Source of the DNA: Neobacillus cucumis
Lineage (GTDB): Bacteria > Bacillota > Bacilli > Bacillales > Cytobacillaceae
Direction: 5' to 3'
Assembly: GCF_002860255.1 (NCBI RefSeq)
Contig: NZ_PGVE01000029.1
Coordinates: 36,538 to 100,537, forward strand
DNA length: 64,000 nt
Positions within the stretch are counted from its first letter, which is position 1. The number at the start of each line of letters is the position of its first letter. Position numbers and translations under genes: made by a program. Below the pieces are notes generated by a model that saw only the letters and a program-made list of their open reading frames with translations, was not told the origin of the DNA and made no database searches. Shown here one piece after another: positions 52,424-62,954 of this stretch.

Positions 52424-52789
52424 TTATTTTTTCGCTTTTCTGGATGGCTCGAAAAGTGTTTTTTGAATGATGACGTTAACGAGCGCCATCAGTACAGCAA
52501 AGAACAGTGCCATACCAAAGCCCCTGATTTCAAAGGCTGTGCCCATCAAATAATCCGTTAGTTCAAGCGTGATGGCATTGATGACAAATAGGAAAAGCCC
52601 CATCGTTACCACGGTCACCGGTAAGGTAAGTAAAATCAAAAACGGACGAACGAGTACATTCAAAATGGATAATAATACGCTCGCCTCCAGTGCTGCCACA
52701 AAACCGGTTAATTGAAAGCTTTCATGAAAATAACCGGCCAGTGCCATAAATAATACAGCATTTATCAAACAACCTAACAGCCATCTCAT
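52424..52789 (-). CDS. yvlD: Phage holin-family membrane protein (YvlD-like)
   Basis: This 121-residue protein has four likely membrane helices (residues about 5-25, 30-50, 55-80 and 90-110) and the YvlD-type pattern LLSILNVLVRPFLILLTLPVTVVTMGLFLFVINAITL. The family is named after phage holins by distant likeness, but these proteins are chromosomal envelope-stress genes. In B. subtilis yvlD belongs to a sigma-W operon, and a sigma-W-like promoter is present upstream of this gene group. Confidence 0.9.
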   Translation of the reverse strand: MRWLLGCLINAVLFMALAGYFHESFQLTGFVAALEASVLLSILNVLVRPFLILLTLPVTVVTMGLFLFVINAITLELTDYLMGTAFEIRGFGMALFFAVLMALVNVIIQKTLFEPSRKAKK

Positions 52790-52801
52790 TCATTTATCCG
52801 C

Positions 52802-53914
52802 CTACTTTTCTTCTTGTGATTGATTAATGGTGATTGAACCTGTCTTAGTATCTGCATAAATGTATGCTAATTTGTCAGGATGATTAATGGATTGGAAACG
52901 AAGTGATTTTTGGATCATTTCACTTTTTTCTTCCAGCACCTGAATACCGACTAGATTGACATGGAATCCGCCCAGATTCGTCTTTAAATCCCCATTGACC
53001 GGGAGCCCATCAGGAATATAGAGGTCAATGCCTCCAGCCGCGGTTTTAGCTTGAATAAATTCGGCTTGGTTTCCGTGTAATTTTAAACTAATATTTCCAT
53101 TAAATGACTCCATCTCGATTTTGTTGAATTCTCCATCTAGTTGAATGGCGCCATTAATCGTTTCTGCTTCGACTTTATCAAATTGGCTGGCTTTTAGCTT
53201 AATTTTTCCGTTAGCCGTTTCCATTTCTGTTTTTTTGCCGGCGAATCGATCAAGGATAATTTTCCCATTGGCCGTTTTTACACGAAGTTCGTCTACATTC
53301 ATTTGTTCCCCTGTTATCGGACCATTAAACAGTCTAACTCGAACTCGATTATAGACAGTTTTTGGTACATAAACGACTGCTTCAACCTTCATCCATTTCT
53401 GTTGGGTAATAAACCGTAATTTTTGATGTTCCACCGCAAATGTAACATCTCGTAAAAAATTCTGCCGGGCTTGGTCCTGGTTTTCCACCCGATATACTTT
53501 TGCCTGACACTCAATCCTGATGTCCGGCTGTTCCCAGGCAACGAGTTTTACTGCGCCATTTGCAACGTCAATGTCAATATCTTTTATGTCGGCATCCCCT
53601 TGGTGAAAAATATGAGAGATATCAACGGATTGGCCGAAGTTTAAATCTAAGTCCAAGTCTTTAATCTTTTTCAGGGCTAGATCAACAAATTCAAAGATTC
53701 TGTCCTTTGTAGATTGATATTTAGCTTGGAAGGGCTCTTCTTTTTTGGCTTCCTCAAATTGGACCGTGGTTGATAGTTCATTGACAATTTGAGCTTGTTT
53801 TTGTTCCATCGATTGTTCTGCTTTTTCAAGTTCTTCGAGAAGGGTTAAGGCTTCATCGACCTTCAGTTTTCCTTCCTCGACCATTTGTAAAATCCGTTTT
53901 CTTTCCTCTTTCAT
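52802..53914 (-). CDS. yvlB: DUF4097-type adhesin-like/LiaX-like protein (YvlB)
   Basis: This protein of about 370 residues starts with a charged helical region (KEERKRILQMVEEGKLKVDEALTLLEELEKAEQ), a SHOCT-like short helix followed by coiled coil. From about residue 110 it forms a beta helix of repeats (IDVANGAVKLVAW, VKTANGKIILDRFAG, METANGKIKLKAS, ETINGAIQLDGE, ESFNGNISLKLHG). It has no signal peptide. The LiaX protein of enterococci with the same build senses cell-envelope attack. The ATG used follows TGAGGTGG. Confidence 0.9.
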   Translation of the reverse strand: MKEERKRILQMVEEGKLKVDEALTLLEELEKAEQSMEQKQAQIVNELSTTVQFEEAKKEEPFQAKYQSTKDRIFEFVDLALKKIKDLDLDLNFGQSVDISHIFHQGDADIKDIDIDVANGAVKLVAWEQPDIRIECQAKVYRVENQDQARQNFLRDVTFAVEHQKLRFITQQKWMKVEAVVYVPKTVYNRVRVRLFNGPITGEQMNVDELRVKTANGKIILDRFAGKKTEMETANGKIKLKASQFDKVEAETINGAIQLDGEFNKIEMESFNGNISLKLHGNQAEFIQAKTAAGGIDLYIPDGLPVNGDLKTNLGGFHVNLVGIQVLEEKSEMIQKSLRFQSINHPDKLAYIYADTKTGSITINQSQEEK

Positions 53915-53955
53915 TTTTTCCACCTCAAGTTTTATGGATTTTTCCTACTTTCAGC

Positions 53956-54273
53956 TTATTCAGCTGTTAATACCTTTACGCCTTTGACGATGTTCCAGAT
54001 GATCACAATAAGCCATAGAAGAATGAGAACGATGATGCTGATGATTGTGAAAATAGGGATGGTATCTTGCTGCTGTGAAGTAAAGTCATAGAAAACCGCA
54101 AACACGATCAGCGGTGTCGGGATTAATGGGATTAGGTGTGAGATTAGTGACTTTTTGGCATGGCTTTTGGTTCCTTCGTCCCCCGTGGCTAAATAAACGG
54201 CGAACGGAAAAATAAATCCGGCGAAAAAAATACTAAGATAGCACAAACAGGATAGGACTTTTCTAGATTCCAT
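53956..54273 (-). CDS. DUF4870-type membrane protein (YvlA-like)
   Basis: This 105-residue protein has three membrane helices (residues about 5-28, 45-65 and 73-97) and the pattern LCYLSIFFAGFIFPFAVYLATGDEGTKSHAKKSLISH of small DUF4870-like proteins. It is first in the group before yvlB and yvlD, as yvlA is in B. subtilis. A PspC-like yvlC, present in B. subtilis between yvlB and yvlD, is missing here. A sigma-W-type promoter lies directly upstream. Confidence 0.8.
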   Translation of the reverse strand: MESRKVLSCLCYLSIFFAGFIFPFAVYLATGDEGTKSHAKKSLISHLIPLIPTPLIVFAVFYDFTSQQQDTIPIFTIISIIVLILLWLIVIIWNIVKGVKVLTAE

Positions 54274-54297
54274 TTGTTCATCACCTCTATCCTTTAT

Positions 54298-54324
54298 TAC
54301 GAACTTATATAGGTAAAAGTTTCT
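54298..54324 (-). promoter_or_regulatory. Sigma-W-type ECF promoter of the yvlA-yvlB-yvlD group
   Basis: On the minus strand AGAAACTTTT (the -35 part AGAAAC at 54319-54324) and CGTA (54298-54301) are separated by 17 bases, matching the TGAAAC-N16/17-CGTA consensus except the first base. It lies 25 bases before the first gene. Confidence 0.75.
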
Positions 54325-54360
54325 TTTATTTTTTTAGAGTGCGGCGGGGATATGGAGAGA

Positions 54361-54633
54361 TCCACCGGTTTTTGGGGTGATTTCCGCGCGAATTGGTATT
54401 TTTTCCGCGGGTTTTTTTGTTTTTTCCGCGGGTTACTACGTTTTTTCGGCGCCCTTTCGAATTAATTCCGCGCACTTTCTTTGTTTTCCCGCAGGCTGCT
54501 TTTTTCTAAACTTGATTCCGTAGGATTTTCCATTTATTCCGTAAACATTCTATTTTATTCCGCAGGTTTTTAGATTTATTCCGCAAACTTCAGGATTTAT
54601 TCCGTGCGACCTTCCCATTTTTCCAGCAGAAAG
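54361..54633. repeat. 21-bp tandem repeat array between uvrA and yvlA
   Basis: TTCCGCG-type unit starts occur at 54382, 54403, 54424, 54445, 54466 and 54487, then, after an 8-base shift, at 54516, 54537, 54558, 54579, 54600 and 54621. All steps inside each half are exactly 21 bases. A degenerate unit seems to start at 54361. The unit is TTCCGCG or TTCCGTA followed by a T-rich part ending TTTAT or TTTTT. It fills the gap between the uvrA terminator and the sigma-W promoter. Confidence 0.92.
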
Positions 54634-54678
54634 AAAAAAAGAGCCAAAACCATCCAGATACCTGGAGATTTCGACTCT
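54634..54678 (-). terminator. Terminator of uvrA
   Basis: AGAGTC..AAATC-TCCAG and CTGGA..TTTTGGCTCT form a stem-loop, followed by TTTTTTT on the minus strand. Confidence 0.8.
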
Positions 54679-54683
54679 CTTTT

Positions 54684-57557
54684 CTATACCTTAATCGTAC
54701 TCTTATTCTCAATTTGCTGTTTCATCCGCTCTCGATCCCGCTCAAGAATCGGTTTTAAATACTTCCCAGTATAAGACTCAGGAGCCTCCGCTACTTTTTC
54801 CGGTGTTCCCGTTACTAAAATGGTACCACCCTTGTCTCCTCCTTCAGGACCAAGGTCGACAATATAATCCGCAGCCTTAATGACATCGAGATTATGTTCA
54901 ATGACTAAAACCGTATCACCATTTTCAACAAGACGCTGCAAGACGACCAGAAGGCGGGAGATGTCATCCACATGAAGCCCGGTGGTCGGCTCATCGAGAA
55001 TATAGAATGATTTACCAGTTGAGCGGCGATGCAATTCGGAAGCAAGCTTCACACGCTGAGCTTCTCCCCCAGACAGCGTTGTTGCCGGCTGGCCAAGCTT
55101 AACATACCCAAGACCTACATCCATAATCGTCTGAAGCTTACGGCTGATTTTAGGAATATTTTCAAAAAATTCAACAGCTGCTTCCACGGTCATATCGAGA
55201 ATATCCGAAATATTTTTCCCTTTATATTTCACTTCAAGCGTCTCGCGGTTATAGCGTTTGCCGTGGCAGACCTCACATGGCACATACACATCCGGTAAAA
55301 AGTGCATTTCAATCTTAATAATCCCGTCCCCACGGCAGGCTTCACATCGGCCACCCTTCACATTAAAACTAAAGCGGCCTTTCTTATACCCGCGTACCTT
55401 CGCTTCATTGGTCGAAGCAAACACATCTCGGACGTCATCAAAGACACCTGTATATGTGGCAGGATTGGAACGCGGCGTTCTGCCGATTGGGGATTGGTCA
55501 ATATCAATGACCTTTTCTAAATGTTCGATTCCCTTGATGGCTTTATGTGCTCCTGGCTTTGTTTTTGCCCGATTCAGCTTTTGTGCCAAGGATTTATGAA
55601 GAATTTCATTTATCAACGTACTTTTACCCGAACCAGATACACCGGTCACAGCAATAAACATGCCCAGAGGGAACTTCACATTGACATTTTTTAAATTATT
55701 TTCGGATGCGCCTTTGATTTCAATATACCGGCCATCTGGCTTGCGGCGCTCAAGCGGCAGCGGGATGAATTTCTTTCCTGATAAATATTGACCTGTCAAG
55801 GAGTTCTGGTCAGCCATGACTTCTGCAGGCGTTCCAGCGGATACCACTTCCCCGCCATGGACACCGGCACCAGGTCCAATATCAATCAAATAATCGGCCG
55901 CAAGCATTGTGTCTTCATCGTGCTCGACAACAATCAAGGTGTTGCCGATATCCCGCATACTTTGCATGGTACCGATTAAGCGGTCATTGTCACGCTGGTG
56001 CAGACCAATGGACGGCTCATCCAAAATGTAGAGCACACCCGTTAAACGTGAACCGATTTGTGTAGCTAAACGAATCCGCTGGGCTTCCCCGCCGGAGAGA
56101 GTTCCGGCCGTCCGGCTGAGCGTTAAATAGTCTAAGCCGACATTAATTAAGAAACCAAGCCGCTCGCTAATCTCACGGAAGATCAACGTCGCGATTTGCA
56201 TTTCTTTTTCCGATAGCTTGAGCTCTTGAAAAAATTGATTGGCTTCTTCAATCGAAAGGTCCGTTATTTGAGAAATATGGCGTCCGTTAATCAAAACAGC
56301 CATAGATTCCTTTTTCAATCGATACCCTTTACAAGTTGGACACGGCTGCTGGCCCATATATTTTTCCATCTGCTCACGGATAAAGTCAGAGCTTGTCTCT
56401 TTATAGCGGCGCTCAACATTCCGCATGACCCCTTCAAATTCAATATGCCCCTCACGGATTTGGCCAAAATCATTCTCGTAACGGAAGTAAATTTTATCTC
56501 TGCCGGAGCCATAAAGGATTTTATCCATTTGGTGGTCCGGGATATCCTTAACAGGGATATTCATATCGATTCCATAGTGATCACATACCGCTTCGAGCAG
56601 CTGCGGATAATATTGTGAGCTGGTTGGCTCCCACGGTGCAATCGCATGCTGTTTTAAAGTGAGATCCTTATTCGGGATAACTAAGTCAAGGTCCACTTCG
56701 AGCTTGGAGCCAAGTCCATCACATTCTGGGCAGGCCCCGAATGGGCTGTTGAATGAAAACATCCGCGGTTCTAATTCTCCGATGGAAAAACCACAAAGCG
56801 GGCAGGCATGGTTCTCACTGAACAACAGCTCTTCCTCACCGATGACATCAACAATCACATTGCCTTCCCCAAGCTTTAATGCTGTCTCAAGGGAATCAGC
56901 AACACGGGAAGAGATACCTTCCTTTACAACAATCCGATCGACAACCACTTCAATCGAATGTTTCTTATTTTTCTCTAATTCTATCTCATCGCTGAGGTCC
57001 AGCATTTCTCCGTCCACACGTACACGGACAAACCCTTGCTTTTTAATATCCTCAAAAACTTTTACATGGGTCCCTTTTCTTCCTGATACAACAGGGGCGA
57101 GAATTTGCATTTTGGTTCGTTCCGGATAGCCGAGAATACGGTCGACCATCTGTTCAATTGTTTGCGATGAGATTTCAATATCATGATTCGGACAGGTTGG
57201 ATGTCCAACTCGTGCAAAGAGTAGTCGTAAATAATCATAGATTTCCGTTACCGTCCCAACCGTTGAGCGAGGGTTTCGGCTTGTTGTTTTTTGGTCAATC
57301 GAAATCGCAGGGGATAATCCTTCGATTGTATCAACATCCGGTTTATCCATCTGTCCGAGGAACTGCCGGGCATAAGCAGACAGAGATTCCACATAACGGC
57401 GCTGCCCTTCTGCATAAATTGTATCAAATGCGAGAGAGGACTTCCCTGAGCCGGAAAGTCCCGTCAGAACAACAAGCTTATCTCTCGGAATGGTGACATC
57501 TATATTTTTCAAATTGTGGGCGCGGGCGCCTTTCACAATCAGTTTTTCCATTGCCAT
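54684..57557 (-). CDS. uvrA: Excinuclease ABC subunit UvrA
   Basis: This 957-residue ABC-type ATPase finds DNA damage in nucleotide excision repair. Both ABC modules are complete: Walker [15 protein letters not shown] and [13 protein letters not shown], signatures [14 protein letters not shown] and [12 protein letters not shown], and Walker [13 protein letters not shown] and [11 protein letters not shown]. Zinc fingers are seen at CPLCGFS...CPECDG and CEACRGDG...CEVCHGKR. It starts 7 bases after the end of uvrB, in the same transcription unit. Confidence 0.98.
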   Translation of the reverse strand: MAMEKLIVKGARAHNLKNIDVTIPRDKLVVLTGLSGSGKSSLAFDTIYAEGQRRYVESLSAYARQFLGQMDKPDVDTIEGLSPAISIDQKTTSRNPRSTVGTVTEIYDYLRLLFARVGHPTCPNHDIEISSQTIEQMVDRILGYPERTKMQILAPVVSGRKGTHVKVFEDIKKQGFVRVRVDGEMLDLSDEIELEKNKKHSIEVVVDRIVVKEGISSRVADSLETALKLGEGNVIVDVIGEEELLFSENHACPLCGFSIGELEPRMFSFNSPFGACPECDGLGSKLEVDLDLVIPNKDLTLKQHAIAPWEPTSSQYYPQLLEAVCDHYGIDMNIPVKDIPDHQMDKILYGSGRDKIYFRYENDFGQIREGHIEFEGVMRNVERRYKETSSDFIREQMEKYMGQQPCPTCKGYRLKKESMAVLINGRHISQITDLSIEEANQFFQELKLSEKEMQIATLIFREISERLGFLINVGLDYLTLSRTAGTLSGGEAQRIRLATQIGSRLTGVLYILDEPSIGLHQRDNDRLIGTMQSMRDIGNTLIVVEHDEDTMLAADYLIDIGPGAGVHGGEVVSAGTPAEVMADQNSLTGQYLSGKKFIPLPLERRKPDGRYIEIKGASENNLKNVNVKFPLGMFIAVTGVSGSGKSTLINEILHKSLAQKLNRAKTKPGAHKAIKGIEHLEKVIDIDQSPIGRTPRSNPATYTGVFDDVRDVFASTNEAKVRGYKKGRFSFNVKGGRCEACRGDGIIKIEMHFLPDVYVPCEVCHGKRYNRETLEVKYKGKNISDILDMTVEAAVEFFENIPKISRKLQTIMDVGLGYVKLGQPATTLSGGEAQRVKLASELHRRSTGKSFYILDEPTTGLHVDDISRLLVVLQRLVENGDTVLVIEHNLDVIKAADYIVDLGPEGGDKGGTILVTGTPEKVAEAPESYTGKYLKPILERDRERMKQQIENKSTIKV

Positions 57558-57564
57558 TTAACCG

Positions 57565-59544
57565 TCATCCTTCCGCTTTCAATTCCAATAATAAATCACG
57601 AAGCTCAGCCGCACGTTCGAAGTTGAGTGCCTTTGCTTCTTCTTTCATTTCTTTTTCCATGGTCATAATTAATTTTTCTCTTTCCTTCTTCGACATCTTG
57701 CCGAAGGATGCTGCTGGTTTGTATTCTTCCTGATCCTCCGCAGCCTGTGTTGCACGAATGACATCACGAATTTCTTTTTGGATGGTTTGTGGTGTGATGC
57801 CATGCTTCTCGTTGTACTCCTCTTGAATGGCCCGGCGCCGTTTTGTTTCATTAATCGCCAATTCCATGGAATTGGTGATTTTATCGGCGTACATAATCAC
57901 ATGACCATTCGCATTACGAGCAGCACGCCCGATGGTCTGAATTAATGAACGTTCAGAACGCAGGAAGCCTTCTTTGTCGGCATCGAGAATGGCGATCAGC
58001 GATACTTCCGGAATATCGAGTCCTTCACGAAGCAGGTTAATTCCTACGAGGACATCATATTTCCCGAGACGGAGCTCTCGGATAATCTCAATCCGCTCGA
58101 GTGTCTTGACTTCGGAATGCAAATATTGCACTTTAATACCGATTTCTTTGAGGTAATCGGTTAAATCCTCTGACATTTTTTTCGTCAAAGTCGTTATTAA
58201 AACACGTTCATTTTTCTTGATTCGGTCTTGAATTTCGCCAATCAGGTCATCGATTTGACCCTCGATTGGACGGACTTCAAGAGTTGGATCGAGCAATCCG
58301 GTCGGACGGATAATTTGCTGGATCATTTCCGGCGTATGCTCAAGCTCGTATGGCCCTGGCGTAGCCGAAACAAAAATCGCATTGTGGATATGCTTGTCGA
58401 ACTCCTCAAAGGTGAGCGGCCGGTTATCCTTTGCCGATGGCAGACGGAAGCCGTGGTCGACTAGTACTTGCTTTCGTGCCTGGTCTCCATTAAACATACC
58501 CCTAACTTGCGGTAAGGTAACATGAGACTCATCAATCACGATGAGGAAATCTTCCGGAAAATAGTCCAGCAAGGTATAAGGAGTGGAACCTGCCGGCCTT
58601 AGGGTTAGATGGCGGGAATAGTTTTCAATCCCTGAGCAAAAGCCCATCTCCCGCATCATTTCTAAATCATAGCGGGTGCGCTGCTCCAGCCGCTGGGCTT
58701 CAAGCAGTTTATCGTTGTCTCTAAGTTCAGTAAGCCGTTCCTCGAGTTCTTTTTCAATATTTTCAATGGCAATTCGCATTTTCTCTTCTCGGGTGACGAA
58801 GTGGGAAGCTGGGAAAATGGCGATATGGGAGCGTTCACCGATGATTTCTCCTGTTAAGGCATCAACCTCGCGGATCCGGTCAATTTCATCTCCAAAAAAC
58901 TCGACGCGAACACAATGTTCATCACGAGAAACAGGGAAAATCTCCACCACATCCCCACGAACTCGGAAAGTTCCCCGTTTAAAATCTATATCATTACGTT
59001 CATATTGTATATCCACTAGGCGATGCAGCAGCTGATTGCGTTCGATTTCCATGCCTGTACGTAAGGATACCACCATTTCCCGGTATTCTTCCGGAGAACC
59101 GAGACCGTAGATACAGGATACACTGGCAATAATGATGACATCTTTCCGCTCAAATAAGGAGGAAGTCGCCGAGTGGCGCAGCTTATCTATTTCATCATTA
59201 ATGCTGGCATCTTTTTCAATAAAAGTATCGGTCTGCGGCACATAGGCCTCCGGCTGATAGTAGTCATAGTAGCTGACAAAATATTCAACCGCATTGTTCG
59301 GAAAAAAATCCTTGAACTCACTATAAAGCTGTCCGGCTAACGTTTTGTTATGGGCAATCACAAGGGTTGGTTTGTTGACTTCTTTAATCACGTTTGAAAC
59401 CGTAAAGGTCTTACCCGTACCGGTTGCACCGAGAAGGGTTTGATGACGTTTATTGTTTTTAATCCCTTCCACTAGCTGGCGGATGGCTTCGGGCTGGTCA
59501 CCTTGTGGTGAGTACTTTGAAACTAATTCAAATTGATCTTTCAC
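57565..59544 (-). CDS. uvrB: Excinuclease ABC subunit UvrB
   Basis: This 659-residue helicase-like protein loads on damage after UvrA and calls UvrC. It has Walker [12 protein letters not shown], the DNA-clamp beta hairpin [21 protein letters not shown], motif [10 protein letters not shown], motif [11 protein letters not shown], and the C-terminal UVR motif ([31 protein letters not shown]) that binds UvrC. The start is a GTG behind GGGAGGAAA. An SOS box lies upstream. Confidence 0.98.
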   Translation of the reverse strand: MKDQFELVSKYSPQGDQPEAIRQLVEGIKNNKRHQTLLGATGTGKTFTVSNVIKEVNKPTLVIAHNKTLAGQLYSEFKDFFPNNAVEYFVSYYDYYQPEAYVPQTDTFIEKDASINDEIDKLRHSATSSLFERKDVIIIASVSCIYGLGSPEEYREMVVSLRTGMEIERNQLLHRLVDIQYERNDIDFKRGTFRVRGDVVEIFPVSRDEHCVRVEFFGDEIDRIREVDALTGEIIGERSHIAIFPASHFVTREEKMRIAIENIEKELEERLTELRDNDKLLEAQRLEQRTRYDLEMMREMGFCSGIENYSRHLTLRPAGSTPYTLLDYFPEDFLIVIDESHVTLPQVRGMFNGDQARKQVLVDHGFRLPSAKDNRPLTFEEFDKHIHNAIFVSATPGPYELEHTPEMIQQIIRPTGLLDPTLEVRPIEGQIDDLIGEIQDRIKKNERVLITTLTKKMSEDLTDYLKEIGIKVQYLHSEVKTLERIEIIRELRLGKYDVLVGINLLREGLDIPEVSLIAILDADKEGFLRSERSLIQTIGRAARNANGHVIMYADKITNSMELAINETKRRRAIQEEYNEKHGITPQTIQKEIRDVIRATQAAEDQEEYKPAASFGKMSKKEREKLIMTMEKEMKEEAKALNFERAAELRDLLLELKAEG

Positions 59545-59683
59545 AATTCATTTCCTCCCGTAAAAAATATTACTCTTAAGCTTTAAAACTGTTTATTATC
59601 CGGGATGGTACTAAGTATGTGGTTTCTCGAAAATTGCATATTAACATTCTACCACAATCACCCAAAAACAAACCAACAATATG

Positions 59684-59697
59684 CGAACTAACATTCG
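59684..59697 (-). promoter_or_regulatory. LexA (SOS) box upstream of uvrBA
   Basis: CGAATGTTAGTTCG matches the Bacillus LexA box CGAAC-N4-GTTCG with the inner positions slightly altered. It lies about 140 bases upstream of uvrB. A TAGAAT sequence further downstream (near 59650) may be the -10 box. Confidence 0.75.
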
Positions 59698-59715
59698 ACT
59701 TTATTTGCTTTTTAA

Positions 59716-59747
59716 AAAGAAAAAGCCTGCCGGTATTCAGCAGACTT
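59716..59747 (-). terminator. Terminator of csbA
   Basis: AAGTCTGC and GCAGGCTT pair with a 9-base loop, followed by TTTTCTTTTT on the minus strand, 20 bases after the csbA stop codon. Confidence 0.75.
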
Positions 59748-59766
59748 AGAAGTAATGATTAGTTTT

Positions 59767-60006
59767 CTAGCTATTTTTAACTGCGCGTGGTTTCATCTTA
59801 GCTGCCAGCCAGAAACCAGCCGTAAGTGAAAAGGCATCGATAACAATCAGGTAAAAGGTGTCGGTATAGCCTTTATAGACCGATCCAGCAATGAGCGCGA
59901 CGGTTAAAATCAGGCCGATAACTCGATTGTAAGTGACCCGAGAAAAAAGCAATACAAGTAATCCAGGCATGGTAAGCGCCGAAAATATCCTAATAATCTC
60001 AAACAT
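59767..60006 (-). CDS. csbA: CsbA-family small membrane protein
   Basis: This 79-residue protein has two to three membrane helices (residues about 5-22, 27-45 and 50-68) and a basic C-terminus (AAKMKPRAVKN). It matches CsbA in length and in place directly upstream of uvrB. CsbA is a general-stress protein in B. subtilis with unknown function. The ATG follows GAGGTGG. No clear sigma-B promoter was found. Confidence 0.88.
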   Translation of the reverse strand: MFEIIRIFSALTMPGLLVLLFSRVTYNRVIGLILTVALIAGSVYKGYTDTFYLIVIDAFSLTAGFWLAAKMKPRAVKNS

Positions 60007-60076
60007 GGGTCCACCTCATTAAAAAAATCTCGTTAATTTATTCTAAAAACTAATCCCAAAAATTGCAACTAAAATA

Positions 60077-61531
60077 TCATGAATCCCCAGCCTTCACAAG
60101 ACTAGCCGCTGCTTTTTGCTGCATGAAAAGACTCATAATTATAAATCCTAGTAACGACAGAAGGATGGGCAGGACAACCGTATGAAATCCAAAGGCATTA
60201 GGATAAAAACGATCTAATAGAATATAAGAGCCCATACCGAGAATCATTGACGTAACCGCCCCGTACTTATTTCCTTTACTCCAATACAAGCCTAATATTA
60301 CCGGCCAAATAAAGACGGATTCTAGTCCGCCAAAAGCAAACAGATTCAACCAGACGATTAAGTCCGGCGGGCTTAAGGCAAGGATGATGACGATGATGCC
60401 AATAATAGCCGTTACGCTAAAGCTTACCTTTTTAATTTGGCTGTCCGCTGCATTCGGCTTGATGTAATTTAAATAGATATCCTTTACCAAAGCGGAACTC
60501 ACCAAAATCAGCAAAGCATCAACCGTTGACATAATGGCAGCCATCGGAGCAGCAAGCACAATCCCTGCAACAAACGGCGGCAATACTTTCATGGATAACA
60601 ACGGCATAACGGTATCGCCGATTTTTACTCCAGGGAGCACCGGGCGGGCAAATACACCGATTAAATGCATGCCGAGCATAATAAATCCAACAACAATCGT
60701 TCCAATAATGATGGCATTATGCATCGCTTTCGAGTTTTTATAGGACATCGCCCTTACCGCGATCTGAGGCAAGCCAATGACCCCTACCCCAACCAGGATC
60801 CAAAACGAAGAAACGTAGGTTGGGGTTAAATTGTGTTCAGCACCAAACGGACTGATAAGGTTTGGATTTTCGGCCGCTAAATCAGAGATAATTTTTGGAA
60901 TCCCCCCGCCTGCTTTAATGGTAGCAATCAGAAGGATTAATGTTCCCACAAACATCACCACTCCTTGGATGGTGTCGGTGAGTGCGACCGCTCGAAAGCC
61001 GCCCACAATGACAAAGATGAGCACGGAAAAAGCAAAAATCAATAAAGCTGTTGAATAGGGCATGCCGGTCAGTGATTCCACCAGGCGCGCCCCGCCAATC
61101 CACTGCGCTGTCATCGATGAAAAAAGAAAAATAATGATGCTTGCCGCAGACAATATAACAACCGTTTTACTTTTATATCGTTCTTTTAGAAAATCAATTA
61201 AGGTAATCGCCTTATACTGACGGGACACAATGGCAAATTTTTTCCCGAGGACCATTAATGTAAAATAGCCGGTCACCAGCTGTGCTGAAGCTAGGAGAAC
61301 CCAGCCCAACCCTTGAGTATAGGCAATTCCGGGGCCGCCGATAAAACTGCTGGCACTTCCATAGGTAGCTACCATGGTCATCGCCAGGATGAACCCGCCC
61401 ATTTGCCGTTCTCCTAAAAAATATTCTTCTAGAAATGAGCTGGATTTCAGGACAAATTTATTTGACCAGATCCCCACCGCAAAGATAATCAATAAGAAAA
61501 GAATTAATGGTGTAATAACCGCCCAGTTCAC
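60077..61531 (-). CDS. panF: Sodium/pantothenate symporter (PanF)
   Basis: This 484-residue sodium:solute symporter has 13 likely membrane helices. Family features include FLGERQMGGFILAMTMVATYGSASSFIGGPGIAY, WIGGARLVESLTG, VGGFRAVALTDTIQGVVMF and the sodium-site region MAAIMSTVDALLILVSSALVKDI. The pair with a YhdT-like gene upstream (4-base overlap) is the arrangement known for panF in other bacteria, so pantothenate is the most likely substrate. Confidence 0.9.
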   Translation of the reverse strand: MNWAVITPLILFLLIIFAVGIWSNKFVLKSSSFLEEYFLGERQMGGFILAMTMVATYGSASSFIGGPGIAYTQGLGWVLLASAQLVTGYFTLMVLGKKFAIVSRQYKAITLIDFLKERYKSKTVVILSAASIIIFLFSSMTAQWIGGARLVESLTGMPYSTALLIFAFSVLIFVIVGGFRAVALTDTIQGVVMFVGTLILLIATIKAGGGIPKIISDLAAENPNLISPFGAEHNLTPTYVSSFWILVGVGVIGLPQIAVRAMSYKNSKAMHNAIIIGTIVVGFIMLGMHLIGVFARPVLPGVKIGDTVMPLLSMKVLPPFVAGIVLAAPMAAIMSTVDALLILVSSALVKDIYLNYIKPNAADSQIKKVSFSVTAIIGIIVIILALSPPDLIVWLNLFAFGGLESVFIWPVILGLYWSKGNKYGAVTSMILGMGSYILLDRFYPNAFGFHTVVLPILLSLLGFIIMSLFMQQKAAASLVKAGDS

Positions 61532-61812
61532 TTGTTTTCCTCCTCGTTTACATCAAAGGGGATATCCTGGAAGATGAATTTTACTGTTAAAATCACAAGG
61601 ATAATCATGACGATGGAGCCAAGAATGCAGCTATAAAAAAACCAAGCTGGCAGACCAAACAAATAGGTATAATCTTTAACGTCAGCGGAACCAAGTCCGT
61701 AGGCAAAACCATACCAAATAATAAAATTGATCATGACGAGAATCACGCCGATTAGTGCTTCTTTATGGGCAATCTTAAAACGCTTGTCCATAGAATCCAC
61801 AGATTTCTTCAC
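61528..61812 (-). CDS. yhdT: YhdT-family membrane protein (DUF997)
   Basis: This 94-residue protein has two membrane helices (residues about 20-40 and 53-78), the pattern RFKIAHKEALIGVILVMINFIIWYGFAYGLGS and a C-terminal acidic tail (DVNEEENK). YhdT proteins occur next to panF-type transporters and may be an accessory subunit, but the role is unproven. The start is a GTG behind AGGGGTG. Confidence 0.88.
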   Translation of the reverse strand: MKKSVDSMDKRFKIAHKEALIGVILVMINFIIWYGFAYGLGSADVKDYTYLFGLPAWFFYSCILGSIVMIILVILTVKFIFQDIPFDVNEEENK

Positions 61813-61888
61813 ACTTTTACACCCCTAGTATGTATACATATTTAGTTTAGATTTTTACCAAGCTAGAACATTTTACCACAAACACAGA

Positions 61889-61940
61889 AAAAACCTTACT
61901 ATCATGTGTTAAAGTGTTCTTTACATGATAATAAGGTTTT
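61889..61940 (-). terminator. Terminator of czcD
   Basis: AAACCTTATTATCATGT and ACATGATAGTAAGGTTT form a 17-bp stem with one mismatch, followed by TTTTTT on the minus strand, just after the czcD stop codon. Confidence 0.88.
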
Positions 61941-61953
61941 AGAATAAATTCTA

Positions 61954-62883
61954 TTAATTACAAGTCCCATGCGGGCTGGGGCACCCGTTGGCTTCTTTTT
62001 CGACCTGAATGGTACTGTGTTCTATATGGAATTCATCGTGAAGAATTTTTTGTGACTGCGACAAGATTTCATCATGCACGCCATCATCATAAATCGTAAT
62101 ATGACAGCTTAAAACCGGATATCCTGAAGTAATCGTCCAGACGTGTAAATCATGGACCTCCTTCACAGCAGGTATCTTGCACAATACCTTTCTTACCTGA
62201 ACCATATCAATTTGTGATGGAGCTCCCTCCATCAAGATATGGAAGGAATCTTTCGTTACCCGGTATCCACTGATGAGAATTAATACAGCGACAATACAGC
62301 TTGCAATTGGATCAGCAATCCCCCACCCTAAAAACATAATTAACAGGGCTGCAACGATCGCTCCTACCGAACCTAGCATATCACCAAGTACATGCAGGAA
62401 GGCACTTCTGACATTCAGATTTTCTTCCTTATCACCCTTCATTAGGATCCAAGCGGCAATGATATTGACTACTAATCCTGTAACAGAAATGATGAGCATT
62501 CCCTTACTTTGTACTTCCGGTGGATTGAAAAAGCGATGAAAGGCCTCAAAGAGGATATAAATAGAAATAATCACAAGTGTTAATCCATTCAAGGCGGCAG
62601 CGATAATTTCAAAACGTTTATAGCCATAGGTTTTTTCCTTTGAGACTTGCTTTTCCCCAAGCTTTAAGGCAAAAAAGCTTAAACCCAGCGCAGCGGCATC
62701 GCTCAGCATATGACCTGCATCAGACAATAAGGCAAGGCTGTTTGTAACGATTCCGCCGATGACTTCAACAATCATAAAGGCTGCGATTAACAGGAAAGAA
62801 CTTAATAAGGCCTTTTTGTTACTTGTATGTGAATGCCCATGCGAGTGGCCGTGTGAATGTCCATGATGGTGATGATGACCCAT
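61954..62883 (-). CDS. czcD: Cation diffusion facilitator, CzcD-like zinc/cobalt exporter
   Basis: This 309-residue transporter has six membrane helices with the zinc site residues in SLALLSDAGHMLSDAAALG and AFLHVLGDMLGSVGA. A histidine-rich start (five histidines, then GHSHGHSHGHSH) probably buffers metal. The cytoplasmic C-terminal domain has VHDLHVWTITSGYPVLSCHI and a last cysteine pair (GCPSPHGTC). It exports zinc and similar metals in exchange for protons or potassium. The ribosome binding site is AGGGGGG. Confidence 0.93.
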   Translation of the reverse strand: MGHHHHHGHSHGHSHGHSHTSNKKALLSSFLLIAAFMIVEVIGGIVTNSLALLSDAGHMLSDAAALGLSFFALKLGEKQVSKEKTYGYKRFEIIAAALNGLTLVIISIYILFEAFHRFFNPPEVQSKGMLIISVTGLVVNIIAAWILMKGDKEENLNVRSAFLHVLGDMLGSVGAIVAALLIMFLGWGIADPIASCIVAVLILISGYRVTKDSFHILMEGAPSQIDMVQVRKVLCKIPAVKEVHDLHVWTITSGYPVLSCHITIYDDGVHDEILSQSQKILHDEFHIEHSTIQVEKEANGCPSPHGTCN

Positions 62884-62954
62884 GTTTTTTCCCCCCTAGA
62901 TCTCTTTTAAAAGTGAGCTCTTTCTCTTTCTAAACCGAAAAGGTTACGATTATC

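Noticed and set aside
52424..52789. Prophage holin and therefore a prophage remnant
   Set aside because: The protein is of the chromosomal YvlD type and sits with yvlB; there are no other phage genes.
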